A DNA stretch of 64,000 bases, taken from contig OX578283.1 of the NCBI GenBank assembly GCA_951217055.1, forward strand, positions 620,001 through 684,000, given 5' to 3'. The notes beneath the pieces were generated by a model. It searched no databases and was not told the DNA's origin. It was given only the letters and a program-made list of their open reading frames with translations. Origin of the DNA: Gerris lacustris (lineage: Eukaryota > Arthropoda > Insecta > Hemiptera > Gerridae). Below, one piece after another: positions 44,301 to 58,400 of this stretch; position 1 is the stretch's first letter; each line of letters begins with the position of its first letter. Made by a program: the position numbers and the translations under genes.

Positions 44301-47300
44301 GTTGACATAAAGAGAAGCAGTGTGCGACGAGTTGCCAGCTAGGTTTCTAGCCAAACAGCTGTAATTCCCAGAATCGTTTAACGACAGGCGACTAAGAGAC
44401 AAAATAACCGTGGTTTGGTCCAGCGGTTGTGTTTTGGCGGCGGACAAGGGGGCGCCGTCTTTGAGCCAGATTATCTGTACGGGCAAGTCGCCGCCGATGA
44501 CTGCGCACATGACTCGCACCGTCGTGTCACCGTTCACTCCGTTCTTATTGAACATGAAAGGTTCGATCTGGGGCAAATCTGTCACAACAACCATCAGTTT
44601 CCCTCACTTGTCTTACACACAGTAAATATACATCCACTTTCTGTACAGATCAAACAACAATCACTTTTATTCATTCTTAAATACTTTCTTTAAAAATATT
44701 TAAAGCCAGGATGGGTTATAGCCAGGGGTATTAATAATTAACCAAAAAAAAAAAAAATAAATAAAATAAAAAACAATAATGATACTTGATTTGTTACACA
44801 AACAGGAGAAGCCAGATCTGATTCGCTTTGTAGGGAAGTCAAGACTTGGAGCAAAAAGCGAGGTCTTGCAATGCTTTTACTTTACCGTGAATTTCTAGTG
44901 TGGCCGAGTATCTGACCACACCCACCGGGTTCCTAGCTATACACGTGTACGTGCCCTGATGGTCGGGTCCGGTCGCTTCGATAAGAAGCAGCGACGCCCG
45001 ACTGCCGACCCTCGTGGTCGTCACGCCCACCGGAAAAGAACGAGAGTTTTGGAACTCCCATCCGATCTCCAGGGGCGAGTCTCCCTGGGTCACCAGGCAG
45101 GTCACCTGGGCCGCCTCCCCGGCAAATATGGCAGAACCGCCAAAGTTAAACTGATCTATCTTGGGCGAAACTGGGGAACAACAACAAGGCCTTCAAACAG
45201 ACTGCGGATCACACAGGGCAGGGCGGGATAGAGAATAACACAAACATCAAATAAATAATAATTCAAATATTTAAACAAAAAAAATTAGAAATACACCGAT
45301 ATTAAAAAAAAAAAAAAATCAGACTAAAATACCAATTGAAAATAAAATATTGTTAAACTTAAAAGCGTAAAAATAAAACAAAAGAATAAGGAAGGCAAAT
45401 GCAAAATACCATGGTGTAACCCACGCATCTTAATTTATCTGTTACTAGTTTACTTAGAGTACTTGTGTTTTAGTAATGACTAGTTTGATTGCAGCAAATA
45501 AGCCGGGAGTAGAGGGAACGACAAGCTAGGGAGCTCAGTTCTAGATTGTTTTGGGTCGGAAAATCGATTTTCATTATCAAATAGTAAATATAAAGTGATA
45601 ACGAGAAAAAAACATTACCATGAACTTCGAGAAAAGCGGTAAAGGACGAAGAGCCGTAGGGATTGCGACCGGTGCAAGTGTAATTACCACTATTGTGACT
45701 AGTTACGTCGTTGATAAACAGAATGGACGATTTGGTTCCCGCTTTAGTTACAGTCACTCCTAACGGGGCGAGATCGTCGGAACCGTCCAAACTCCACGAT
45801 ATGTCCAAAGGCAAATCTCCTTGTGGAACGAAACACATGACTTGAGCCGACTCCCCGGCGAATATCGGAGACAGTCCAAAACTAAACGGGTCGACCCGGG
45901 GTACCACTAGAACAACAACTCGCTAAGCTCTTTCAAACTGCTTCAATTCCCTTTTAATTCAACCAGAAAAAAATACAATTTTTAGCAAAGTATAAGAAAA
46001 TGGGGGAAAAAAAAAAAAATTATGGTTAGGGTGTGGTGGATGTGGAATATAAAGAAAGGAAAGTGCCTAATTAGATTTTCTTTCACAACTTTTTAAAAAA
46101 TAAAATACAATAAAATTTTCCACAACACCGAAGGCAAACTAATTGTTTTTTTCAAAAGTAAGAGGGGTTATTTGTACGGATTGTACTGTTAGTAAGATTA
46201 CCGTGGATCTCTAGGAAAGCGCTATATCTGTCTGTTCCGGCACTGTTTTGTACGATGCACTCGTAGTGGCCACGGTGCTTATCCGTCACAGATTCGATAA
46301 ACAGATTGCTTCCCTTCTGACCGATTTTATTAGTGAAAATGCCTAACGAGCTCAAGTCCTGTTTTCCGTTGAAGCTCCACGTCAAGTCTAGAGGTAAATC
46401 TCCCTGAGATGCAAAGCATGCGACTTGGACGGCCTGACCGGCGAAAACAGCCACCTCCCCGAATGTGAAAGGCAAAATTCTCGGCAAAACTGTTTAAAAA
46501 AATAAAATAAAAATAATAATAACGAGGAAGAGGAAGCAGGCAAAGCGTGGGGCTGAGAAAGCTTACTTATCAAATACTTTTCCTTCATCCGCCTTCAATG
46601 TTTTATATATTGTTTCGGATGCCAAAACCAACATGAAAATAACGACAAACAAGTTACCGTTGATGTGTAAATGCGAGGAATAACTAGCCGTTCCGACGGG
46701 GTTTCGAACGGTGCAAGTATACTTGCCACTGTGTCGTGACATAGCGTCCTCTATGAGCAACAGGCTCGTCAGTCTCCCGAACCGACTCGTCGAGATACCT
46801 AAGCTTCTCACGTCCTTATCATCGTTAAAACTCCAACTTATAGACAACGGGAAATCCCCTTCGGAAACCAAGCAAGTTAACTGAGCCGCCTGTCCAGCGT
46901 ATATCGGAGAATCTCCAAAACTAAACGGTACTATCTTGGGCAATACTAAACAACCACACAAAACTTGTAATCACAACAATAACAATCGTATAAATAAAAT
47001 TATAATCAACAAGTTATACGTAGTAACATAACCATATTCTATCGTAACAGGAATCAATACTCCATCATTTTACAGTTACAGGTTCTAGAGGAGTTGTGTC
47101 GGACATCTCGCTCGGTTCCCAGCACACGACACGGTTCATTATCAGGAGCTACTCTTTACAAATCGTCCGTCAGTTTGTAACGAGCGTCTCACATAACAAC
47201 ATGCTGCTAGAGAATCAACCGGTCTATCAGTAGCAAACTTAACAACAGTTCTACCCACTTTACAGTCCCCTCAAAATAAAAATACAATTATAATTATATC

Positions 47301-49367
47301 TCTGTTGACTGGAACCGAGTCTTCAGAAACAAGAAAAACAATCGCCCACACGGAGCTAAATAGAAAAAACCAATGTGATAACCGACGACAACATAACCAG
47401 AACCACTTGGACTAATTCAAAGCCTAACAAGAGTAAACTGAATCAGTATATTTTCAAAACGTGTTTTGTTATAAAAGAAAATAAGTTTTGTCACACTAAT
47501 ACTCAAATAGATGGTCATCAGTACTGCGGTGAGATCAAGTTGATTTCAGTCACCACTCGACTGTTTTATCATCTTTAATGAAAGAACTACATCTTGATAA
47601 AGTTTAACGACAATATAATTAAGTCGACTTATAGAGTAGAGCATCATTCATAACTATGCAAACAATCGAAACTTAGTCCTTTGGTTTTGGATCGAGGGAA
47701 GGTTTTACTGCACAATATGATAGAAAAAATGACAACTGGAGAGCTGAGAATCCGACAGTTTTGAATTTATTTTGTTTAAAAAAAAGAATTAAAAATAAAA
47801 TGATTATTTGTTTTTAAAGATGATTTTTCAAAAAATGAATGAAATGATGGGAAATAAAGAGGGAATTTCTTTATTCGATTCTGGAAATTGTGGATCAGGA
47901 TCAATAATTGTAATAGATATTTAAAGAAAATAAAGAAAAATAATAAATGTTAAAAAAGTGTTTTCTTTTTATAACCAATGGTGGAATTATTTAGTTTGTT
48001 AGTTTTTACCGTTGATTAACAAACTGGACGACTGTGAGATTGTGCCGGCTACATTGCTAGCGATACACGAGTAGTTGCCCTGGTTATCGGGGTTTAGAGA
48101 GGAAATTTGAAGCAAATTGACAGTGGAGCCGACTTGGGTCGACACGACTCCCTTGCTGAAGGAAAGAGCTTCTCCTTGGAAGTTCCACTCCATCGTGAGG
48201 GGGGTGTCGCCCTCCGACACAATGCAAGCCACCTGCGCCGACTGACCGGCGAACATCGGCCACTCTCCGAAAGTGAACGGCAATATTTTCGGCATCACTT
48301 AAGGGAAACAATTTTTTTTTTCTTTTTTTTTTTTTAAATAAAAAAAAACAAAACAAAAATACAACAACAATCAATTATCAACAAAACTATTAGAAAAGAA
48401 AAGAAAGAAAATATAGCAGCTAGAAACAAAAAAAAACCTGGTTAAAAAGATGAGTTAGAAAAAAAATTATAAAAATGTACCTTGAGAAACTAAAAGTTAG
48501 GCCAAAGAAGTCTACTCCTAATTCGACCCACTTACTTGAGCAATAGCAATCGAAACATGATGCTCAAATTACCAATAATTGCCAAAAAAATTATCAAAAT
48601 TTAAGAAAAATGTAACGAGCCTAAAATTACAACTGCCAACCAAAATCAAAACACAAAAAACAGCAAAAACAAAAGAGAATCCAAAAACAATAGCGCATGC
48701 TCCATTCACCCCCCCCCCCACACACACACACCTTTCTCTCGAGTCACTGTTTTATCAATTATAATGTTGATTAGTGTAAAAGAGATGTTTGAACACAAAT
48801 TTTGGTAGTTTGAAATTTGAACAAAACTTGAAGAGTAAATACATTGTTTTATTTTTGAATTGCTGTAACTAATGCTCAAATATCACAATAATTCAACTCA
48901 ATAATTCATAATTTATCAATAATTTATCAATTTAAAACAAATGAAAATTTGGGACAAAATCAAGTTTTATTCAGCAGGAAAATAAGGTAGGCTCTCAAAG
49001 AGAAAGATAAAGGTTTCTCTCTATTTATTTTGTACACAGCAAGGTATTTTTATGTAAAGGAGTCGATATAACGGGTAAGGTTTGTGCTTTTGAAGGTATT
49101 TGTCTAATGAACATTTACAACTTGTTATTTACCAACATTAGGTTAGGTATTTGTTATTAAGCTTTTATTGACAATAAAGAGGAGTCTTACAGAGGGAACT
49201 GCAACAGATATATAATACATTTAATTCACATTTCTATCAAGTAGGTGTTATTAACATGGCAAGGGGTCGTTCAACCACTACACAACGCTTACCTAACAAA
49301 AAGTTTACAATCCCTTATATTTGCTTATTATTTACATTGTCTAAACTTAAATGACACAAGGATATTT

Positions 49368-49402
<35 letters not shown>

Positions 49403-52400
49403 AACATGTCACGCACAAGTGGAATCAAACTAAAATATATTATGGATTAGAATTTTGTATTTAAGTGAAGGGCAGAGGGTTTTAAAGTGTTGCAAACGCC
49501 CATTCTCCCTTCATTCTTAATCCAAATTTTGTAATGTTCTTAATTAAACTTCTTCTTTCTTTACATTTTCTTAATTGTTATAAATAAATAATAATTAACC
49601 AAAGTTTAGTCACTGTCAATAATTGAATTTTGTATAAATACATGACTTGAAATGAGTGTTTACTGTAAAATCTCAAGTATAATGTGCGTAGTAGGGAGGC
49701 CAGATTACCCAAAGTTAAAACCGGGAAACATAGTCGGGAGTGGGGGCCCCCCTCTCCATTTTGGTTTTTTGTATCTTTAAAATACAAAAATTAAATTATC
49801 AGTATAATCAACTTAATCAACACTTTCTCATATGCACATGCGACTGAAATTTATCTAATTTAATCGATTCATTAATAAAAATATGTAAAAGTGATCAACA
49901 GGTGATTGTTTACACTTTGTTGTCAATTTCCAGAAAAATCAGATTTAATTAGAATCTCTTGGAAGTAATATTGAAATTGACTACATTTTAAAATATTTTT
50001 ATTAAATTCGTGGGGACTGTTTTTTAGAAATTATTTCTCCACAGTTTTTGGGAGTATCGCCCTAAAATTTAAAGCTAACATTAATTTGTCTAATTCTCCT
50101 ATGGGTATGGTTTTTCTGATTATGTAGGCCAAATTTCACTGAAGTCGGTCCACCAATTTAGGCTCCACACGTCTGAACAGATAACAGACTTGAATTACCG
50201 ACCTTAACACGGGTAAATCCATCAAAAGTTACTATTGCATTGAGAAACTTTTCAATATGCATTCTTATTCCTCAAATTTATCACAAATAATGCTTCCCCT
50301 ATCAGGTTTCTGCACAATACACTAAAAGAAACCTTATATAACAGCTCTGTCTGTCTGTCTGTTGGCATGTTTAAATTTATAAACTACTATAGCTAGGAAC
50401 ATGATATTCGGCACACAGGTGCATCTCAGCATATATGTGACAACACACTTACACACTTGGAGTACATTTTTTGGAGTTTTCACACTTAATATTTCCAAGA
50501 TCGGGCCAATATGGCAGGTGACTAAAAAAAAGTTTTTAGTCACCATGACACGTTATACATAAATTTAAAGACCTAGAAGTTTAGAAAAAGAATATGCAAC
50601 TGTTAAAGTTTTACACTTAATAATTTTAATTTAATCGTACAGAAACAGGTGATTATCGCCTCATGTACTTACGTGAAGCGTTGTCTTACTTGTTATTTGT
50701 TATTCTTATAATTGCAAATTATTGTGAAAAATAATTTAGTACATGCAGTGTTTTAGTTGAAAAAAAAATACTTACAAAAGCTTTATTAAAAACCGGATCG
50801 TTTTGGCGACCAGAAAAGTTCTTTTTGGGACACCGGGATTTTAAAATCAAGTCAGTTACTCATTTCTACAAATTTGACTTTTGCCGACTGAGCAGAATAT
50901 GTTTTAACCCCCCCCCCCCCCCCCCCCTAAGTCCAAAAAGAGGTTTTTATGATATGTCGCCATGGAGCCTAAATCGAGGTGACTTTAATTAAACTGACAT
51001 AAGAGTTCAGAGAAATCACACCTATTTATATTTGAAGCTTAAATGTGAGGTTTCACAATTTTTATAGAAAATGTTATGAATTAATTAATTTGGGATTACA
51101 ATTCAGCTTCCCTACGGATAGGAGAAAGTTTTGATTAAGTTACAAGGTTTTGTAAGGAAGGTTACCATACAAGGTTTTGTCAGGAAGGATATCGTACAAG
51201 GTTTTGTCAGAAAGGATACCGTACAAGGTTTCGTCAGGAAGGTTACCGTACAAGGTTTTGTCAGGCAGGTTACCGTACAAGGTTTTGTCAGGAAGGATAT
51301 CGTACAAGGTTTTGTCAGAAAGGATACCGTACAAGGTTTTGTCAGGAAGGTTACCGTACAAGGTTTTGTCAGGCAGGTTACCGTACAAGGTTTTGTCAGG
51401 AAGGTTACCGTACAAGGTTTTGTCAGGAAGGTTACCGTACAAGGTTTTGTCTGGAACCCAGAACCTTTCAGTAAAAGGAATCTAGTAGTAAGTGCTAGTA
51501 TTGAACTAGACGGGCAGGGACAAGCACTTGTTGCAACTTAACAAGTAGGCCTTATTAAGACCTCACTTTAGACATCACACCGATGTACAATGTATCACCA
51601 AAGTTGAGTATTGTTGAGTGAGTACAGTGTCATCATTAGTGAGCTATGTAAATCAGAACATCAGGCATGGGGAGGGAGTCATACCCATGACCCTGTACCG
51701 CTCTCGACTCACAGACACCCTTGCCTTGATTTATAGATGTGGATCGAAGCACCATGGCACGGGATCGAACCCGCAACCTTGTGCCACCCTTAAATCATCG
51801 ATAGCCGAGCAGACGGGACAGGTGCTTTTAGCCCCATGGACACGCTAAGTTGGAATGTCAGTTAAGTTGGAAATGTCAGTTAAGTGGGAAATGTTTGGAT
51901 GGCAATTATATTCCATTTTTTATTATTAAAACCGATTCAATGACGAATATTATACACGAGTGCACATGACAATCGAGATTTCACAGTAATATAATATGTA
52001 ACCGTACAAATCGTTTGAAAATTCAGTACCATTTGAGCAATAATATTTAAAGTGGGAGTCGCAGATGTACAAAATCCATCTTATGTCCTGCAAAGAAATG
52101 CTGACCTATTTTATAAAATTATATGTTTAAATAAAGATTTTGAACACAAACATTGTAACTAAAAGTGAAAAGTGATTTTCTTATTCGAGAAAGGTGCTTG
52201 AGTGCTCCAAATAAGTAACATGTTAAAGGAAAACTTATAGTTGTTAAACACAGTTTCCCCAAGTGCAGGAAAATAAAAAAAACAGTCTGGATTTCACTTA
52301 GCAAAACATTAACAAACAATCAAACACAGACATAAACAACAAACTCAGTGTGCAACTTTATATAGATGAGTGTGAGTGTGTCGATGAATTAATAAGTGTT

Positions 52401-55400
52401 AATTTACTAACAGATGAAAGTAGTTGAAAATTATAGGAAAACAAAACAAAAATAAATAATAATAGTAGTTATAGCAACCGCCTTCTGATAAAATGGGAAA
52501 ACAGACTTTCTTCAAACACCGATTTTTTACTTTTTAAAAACACGATGAATTTGAAAAATCTTTCGGTCGGCATGAAATTATTAAATTGGTAAAACCGTTA
52601 GGATGAAAGAAATATCTAGAGGTTAGACGTAAGAGAGAGCAAAAAATTAATTTACCGTTGATATCTAGGGACGCCGATCGACTGTCGGATCCGGCGGAAT
52701 TGTTAACTAGACAAGTATAAGTGCCGGCGTGGATGGAATCGGCAGAATCTATCATCAAAGTGACGCCTTTCCTTCCTAGCTTAATAGTAGTCATATCTTG
52801 TCGAGATGAAATATCCGTGTCGTTGAGAGTCCATCTGATGTCCAACGGGGGGTCGCCCTGCGCCACCAAACATGTCACCTGGACTGGCTCCCCGGCGAAT
52901 ATAGTCGACTCCCCGAAATCGAAAGCTACTATTCTCGGCTTAACTAGCGATCGGACAAACAACCAACAAAATACCTACACATCTGTAGTCACATAACACC
53001 CTTCAACACGCATTCTCGTAAAAAAATAAATATATTTTCCCATATCTTCTTTTATACAAGAAAACAAAATATAAAATAATAATAATAATAAAAAATATAA
53101 TGGATAAAAAATAAATTAATAAATAAGTAAGTAAAATAAACTGTTAAATCACCTAAAATTTAAATAAAAATTGAATTTTATATACAACGAGATAAATAAT
53201 AAAACTATATAAAAAGAATGTTGGAGGCGAAAAAAGGAGTCGGTAAAAAGTGTCGGCACAACAAAAGCTCAAATAAAAACAATACTAGATCACTGACTAA
53301 TCCCTAAATACCCCGGCCAGTTATTTGTTTACCGTTAATGTCAAGAGACGCCGATCGGTTATCGAATCCGGCCGGATTGCTAGCCGAACAAGTGTAAAGT
53401 CCGGCGTGAATAGAATCTGCCGAGTCTATCATGAGAGTGACGCCTTTCTTTCCTAGTTTAACTGTCGTCATGTCGTCCCGAGAGGAAATGTCCGAGTTGT
53501 TGAACGTCCACTTGATTTCCAACGGCGGGTCTCCTTGTACCACCAAACAATTGAAATGAACTGTCTGTCCAGCAAAAATGGTCGAATCTCCAAAATCAAA
53601 CGGCAAGATTCTCGGCTTAACTAGGTCCCACAAACAGACGCAATATACTTTTAATTCATTTAACTTCAAAATAAATAACATACATATATATTCCATTTTT
53701 ACAAGAGAGGAAAATACATACATAATATGTATAAAAAAATAATAATAATGAAAAAATAATTAAGGAAAAAATAAATAAAGATATAGGTATATACCAAGTT
53801 GATGTATATTTATAATAATAAGAATCTACAGAAAACGGTAGGATCAATATTTTAGGAGTCACGTTTATATAAAACAGTGATGAGTCTACAGAATGCATCA
53901 AACTAGTCTTTACAAATTAATAGAAATTATATTTGGTTTGCCGGTAGATTACACACAAACTGGAGCTAAACAAAAACAACTGCTGGCTTTACCGTTGATA
54001 TCAAGAGATGCCGAATGACTGTGGAATCCGGCCGGATTGCTAGCCGAACAAGTGTAAAGTCCGGCGTGAATAGAATCGGCCGAGTCTATCATGAGAGTGA
54101 CGCCTTTCTTTCCTAGTTTAACTGTCGTCATATCGTCCCGAGAGGAAATGTCCGTGTTGTTGAACGTCCACTTGATGTGCAACGGCGGGTCTCCTTGTAT
54201 CACCAAACAATTGATTTGAACAGGCTGTCCGGCGAAAATCGGAGACTCTCCGAAATCGAAAGGTACTATTCTCGGCTTGACTGAACAATGGAAAACAGAT
54301 GGAAAACCCACCATTAGCCCAATTCATTTTTTTTTTATTTGAAGAATCTTTTTTCCCATTTTTCAAGGTCACAAATTAAAAATAAGGACTAAAACATCGG
54401 GAATTACCATTTATTAAATTACAAAACCGACTAATAATAAAACAAAACCGACTAATAATAAAACAAAACCGACTAATAATAAAACAAAACCGACTAATAA
54501 TAAAACAAAACCGACTAATAATAAAAAAAGGAATAAAGAAGCGGTAAATACGTGTTTACAATCCAAACAAATGATTGCATTAGGTTAGTGGGCGCATACT
54601 TTTACTCGAACTAACAGGGCTCCATTAGAAAATAGTCTGACACCTCAGAGCTTTACCGTTGATATTGAGGGAAGCCGATCGACTATCGGATCCCGCCAGA
54701 TTGTTCGCCTTGCAAGTATAAGTGCCGGCGTGGACGGAATCGGCCAAGTCTATCATCAAAGTGACGCCTTTCTTTCCGAGTTTTACAGTTGTCATGTCGT
54801 GGCGGAAAGAAATATCCGTGTTGTTGAAAGTCCACATGATGTCTAAGGGAGGGTCGCCTTCGGCCACGAAACAATTGATCTGGACAGATTGGCCGGCAAA
54901 TATTGTCGACTCTCCGAAATCAAACGGCACGATTCTCGGCTTAACTGTGTGGGGCACAGACAAACCTCTTACACCTTCGTTACCCTTAAAACTTCATATT
55001 TTCCCATTTTATTCTAAAGGATAGAAGGGACTTAAATAAAAATATAAATAAAAATAAATAGCATACAAATTATTAGTAATCACCTTCTCATTTAATGATA
55101 AAAAAAAAAAAAAAACAAATATCTATGAAATGCATGTAAAGAATTCTGTTTCTTTTGTCGACAGTCGACACAAAGCCGAGGAAAAATGGATACGAATATT
55201 TAAAAAAAAAAAGGTTGCAGGTTTACCGTTGATGTCAAGGGAAGCCGATCGACTATCGAATCCCGCCGGATTGTTCGCCGAGCAAGTGTAAATTCCTGCG
55301 TGGACGGAATCGGCAGAATCGATAGTTAAAATAATGCCTTTTTTCCCGACTCTAACAGTGGTAATGTCGTCTCGTAACGAAATGTCCGTGTTATTCAAAG

Positions 55401-58400
55401 TCCACTTGATGTCTAAGGGAGGGTCGCCTTCAGCCACAAAGCAATTGATCTGAACAGATTGGCCGGCAAAAATTGTCGACTCTCCGAAATCAAATGGCAC
55501 GATTCTCGGCTTAACTGTGTAACGAAAAAACAGAGCCAAATATACCTCCTTCATTACCTCCACTAACCACATTTTTAAACATTTAAAAAAAAAAAAAAAA
55601 AAGTTTAAATGACAATAGTAATATCAAAGAAAAGGTTGAGTTTTGATAAAAATAATTAGGATAAAATAAAATTATAACTATATAAAGGAATTATAGGAAT
55701 CGGCTTTTTAATAATTACACAAACTGACTATAACTGTAGTGAAGTAACTTGCTTTGTTGGCACAACCAAACGCAACAATAAATAAAAATAAGGCTTTAGA
55801 TCTCTGTCGAGATTTATTGAGAAAAAAAAGAATCAGCTTTACCGTTGATATCAAGGGAAGCAGATCGACTGTCGAAACCAGCGGAATTATTGGCCGAACA
55901 AGTATAGACCCCGGAGTGGATGGAATCTGCCGACTCTATTGTTAAAATAACACCTTTCTTTCCGACTCTAACCGTGCTAATGTCATCCCGCAACGAAACG
56001 TCCGTGTTATTAAAAGTCCACCTGACGTCCAGGGGTGGGTCTCCTTGAACCACCAAGCAACTCAGTTGCACGGGTTGGCCGGCAAATATGGAAGACTCTC
56101 CCATATCCAAAGGCACAATTCTCGGCTTGACTGAGCACGCACAAAACAAAAACTAAAAACACCTTGTCAATCTTTAAAAACACAATCTTTTCCCTCTGAG
56201 TACAACAAAATAAAAACTATATCTACAGATATTTAAAAGGATAAAACAAAAATAATTAAATTTAATAGAAAAAAAAGAGAAAATAATAATAACAATAAAT
56301 AAATAATAACAATAACAATAAAACTAAGCTTTACAAATCAAATTGGGATAAATAATATGTAAAGATTACTGAAGGCAGGCAGAGGGGTTTCCTTAAAGCT
56401 GTACCAACACAAGTGAATGGAAAGTCTAAATTTGAATACTTTTATGTTTTTTCTCTAAATGGAATGTTACCGTTGATGTTAAGAGTGGCTGAATAGACGG
56501 AAACACCGGCCCCATTCTTTGCAGTGCAACTGTAATTCCCAGAATGTTGTGAATCGACATAGTCGATGTTCAGGAAACTCGCTTTGACGCCGATTTTCGT
56601 CGTGATTATGCCTAATTTCTCGATGTTATCGGTTTCGGTAAAGTGCCAAGATATGTCGATGGGCTGGTCGCCTTCGGTGACAAAGCAAGTGACTTGGACC
56701 GACTGACCCGCAAATATAGGCGACTCTCCGAAACTAAACGGCATGATTCTCGGCTCAACTGAGTCAACACAAAACAAAAACAGCTGCAAATAAATCAATC
56801 GGCAATTATAAAATGGCAAAGAAAAATTAATGACACAACTATTGAGCCTAGACTGTTGTCATGTGGTACCATTTGTAAAGCTTTAAATGACTGCAAGAAG
56901 CGTAAAACAGCTGCTCCTTACATTAATTACAAAATAAATAAATAAATGTACAATGTTAATAAGTGGTGAGTAGAACAAAACATTTCACACCAAATAATAA
57001 AGCAACTGCAACGAAACACAAGTTATCTCAACACCTCCCACACAGCTACGAGTACACTCACACAGAAAACAGAAACCAAGCCGACAGTGTTATTCTCTCT
57101 GATAAACCAAAACCTTTCACGTTACTTAAATTAAAACCACAAAACTTTCACACTTTGTTATTTATCACGAAAAACTTAAAGCTTCAAATCCGGGCTCGGG
57201 GATTAGTTTTCAGGGGTAAAGTAAAAAACGGTTGAAAAAAGTTTACATGCCGTTGACGATAACACGTGTGGTGTGGACATCCGATCCTGCCAGGTTGGAC
57301 ATGGTGCACGTGTAGTAGCCGCTGTGAAACGGAGTGACTACCGGCACCGTCAGAATATTAGGTACGGGACCTATGCGAAGAAGCAGGGTACCCGGCGGAA
57401 GGTCCCTCGTCCCCGGCACGTCTCGGAACGTGCTGAAAGACCATGACACCGACAAGGGTGGGTCGCCCTTCGACGCCAAACAGCTCAGAGACACCTGGTC
57501 GTAAGGCACCGCCACTATCTCGGAAACCGTCGGAGCTATCTCAGGAGCAACTGACAAACAGAACAGAAAACCGACAATCGAGGAGTCGACGTAACACGTC
57601 GAGATTTCCCGGCCAAGACCTCGTCTCAAAACATCTTCCTCTCCCACTACCTTCGGCTTCACATCCTTCAACATGGCGCACTTGACCACAAAATCTTTAT
57701 AACAACCGACCAATCGACCCCGTATAAGTAGCTACAATATGACGGATACCACCGTAGAGATTGAGGGGATAAAAAATAGGAAGTAACGTGGGTTCAGTGT
57801 TAGATAAATTAGTTTAAATAAGTGTGTAAGATGATCATTCAACATTAGACCGTTATCCGACAATTTAGAAGAGCATAGATTAACAACTTTGATCAGGTGA
57901 GCAAGTTGTGTTAAACAAACCATCCCCCTCGACTTGCCAACTTTATTAAGACTGTTACTTCTGCCTTTACTAGTTCAACTTAATATTTGGTAATGCATAT
58001 TTAATATCCATACTACTAATGTGTTATGTAAACAAATATCATTTGTTTTCATATTGGACGATGGCATGGCATTCTCATTGGCTACTCCCACTCTATTATT
58101 TCGGCATTTTTAATCGATACTCTTTTAAATTGTAGGATAAAAGCATTCACAATAAACACATTTTAAAAAAAAGTTAAAAGAAATTTATCCTAATGCAGAT
58201 TTAGAAAAATTAGATGTAAGGTAAAAATAAACTATTATAACCGTTGACTAAAAGATCGGCAGAGTAGTTATCGGAACCGGCCGAGTTATTAGCCCGACAA
58301 GTGTATCTGCCCGCGTTCGACATGGATATCTCCTCGATATTCAGTATATCGACTCTGCGGCCGAGACGCGACGTCGTTATAAAATCCGTGTTTTCCACGA

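Larger units (their letters stand above)
48298..52655 (-). other. Dscam1: Spacer V17-V18, 4358 bp, splitting the array
   Basis: Holds an (AT)n(GT)n microsatellite at 49362-49402, a C run at 50908-50927, the 27-bp minisatellite at 51142-51453 and a SINE-like copy at 51480-51850. At 50110-50190 is a patch that looks like a transposon tail. No Ig7 exon or relic is visible. Confidence 0.65.

Noticed and set aside
51131..51541. Long open frames on both strands with a repeated QGFVRKVTV-like peptide
   Set aside because: They arise from the 27-bp minisatellite, whose unit length is a multiple of three; no splice or family evidence.
51750..51850. tRNA gene (A and B boxes)
   Set aside because: No acceptor stem or cloverleaf can be formed and the segment continues into a body shared with two other loci; treated as a SINE.
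57243..57713. V10 as a plain pseudogene
   Set aside because: Its frame and Ig core residues are intact and the acceptor is good; only the donor is abnormal, so it is reported as a doubtful exon instead.
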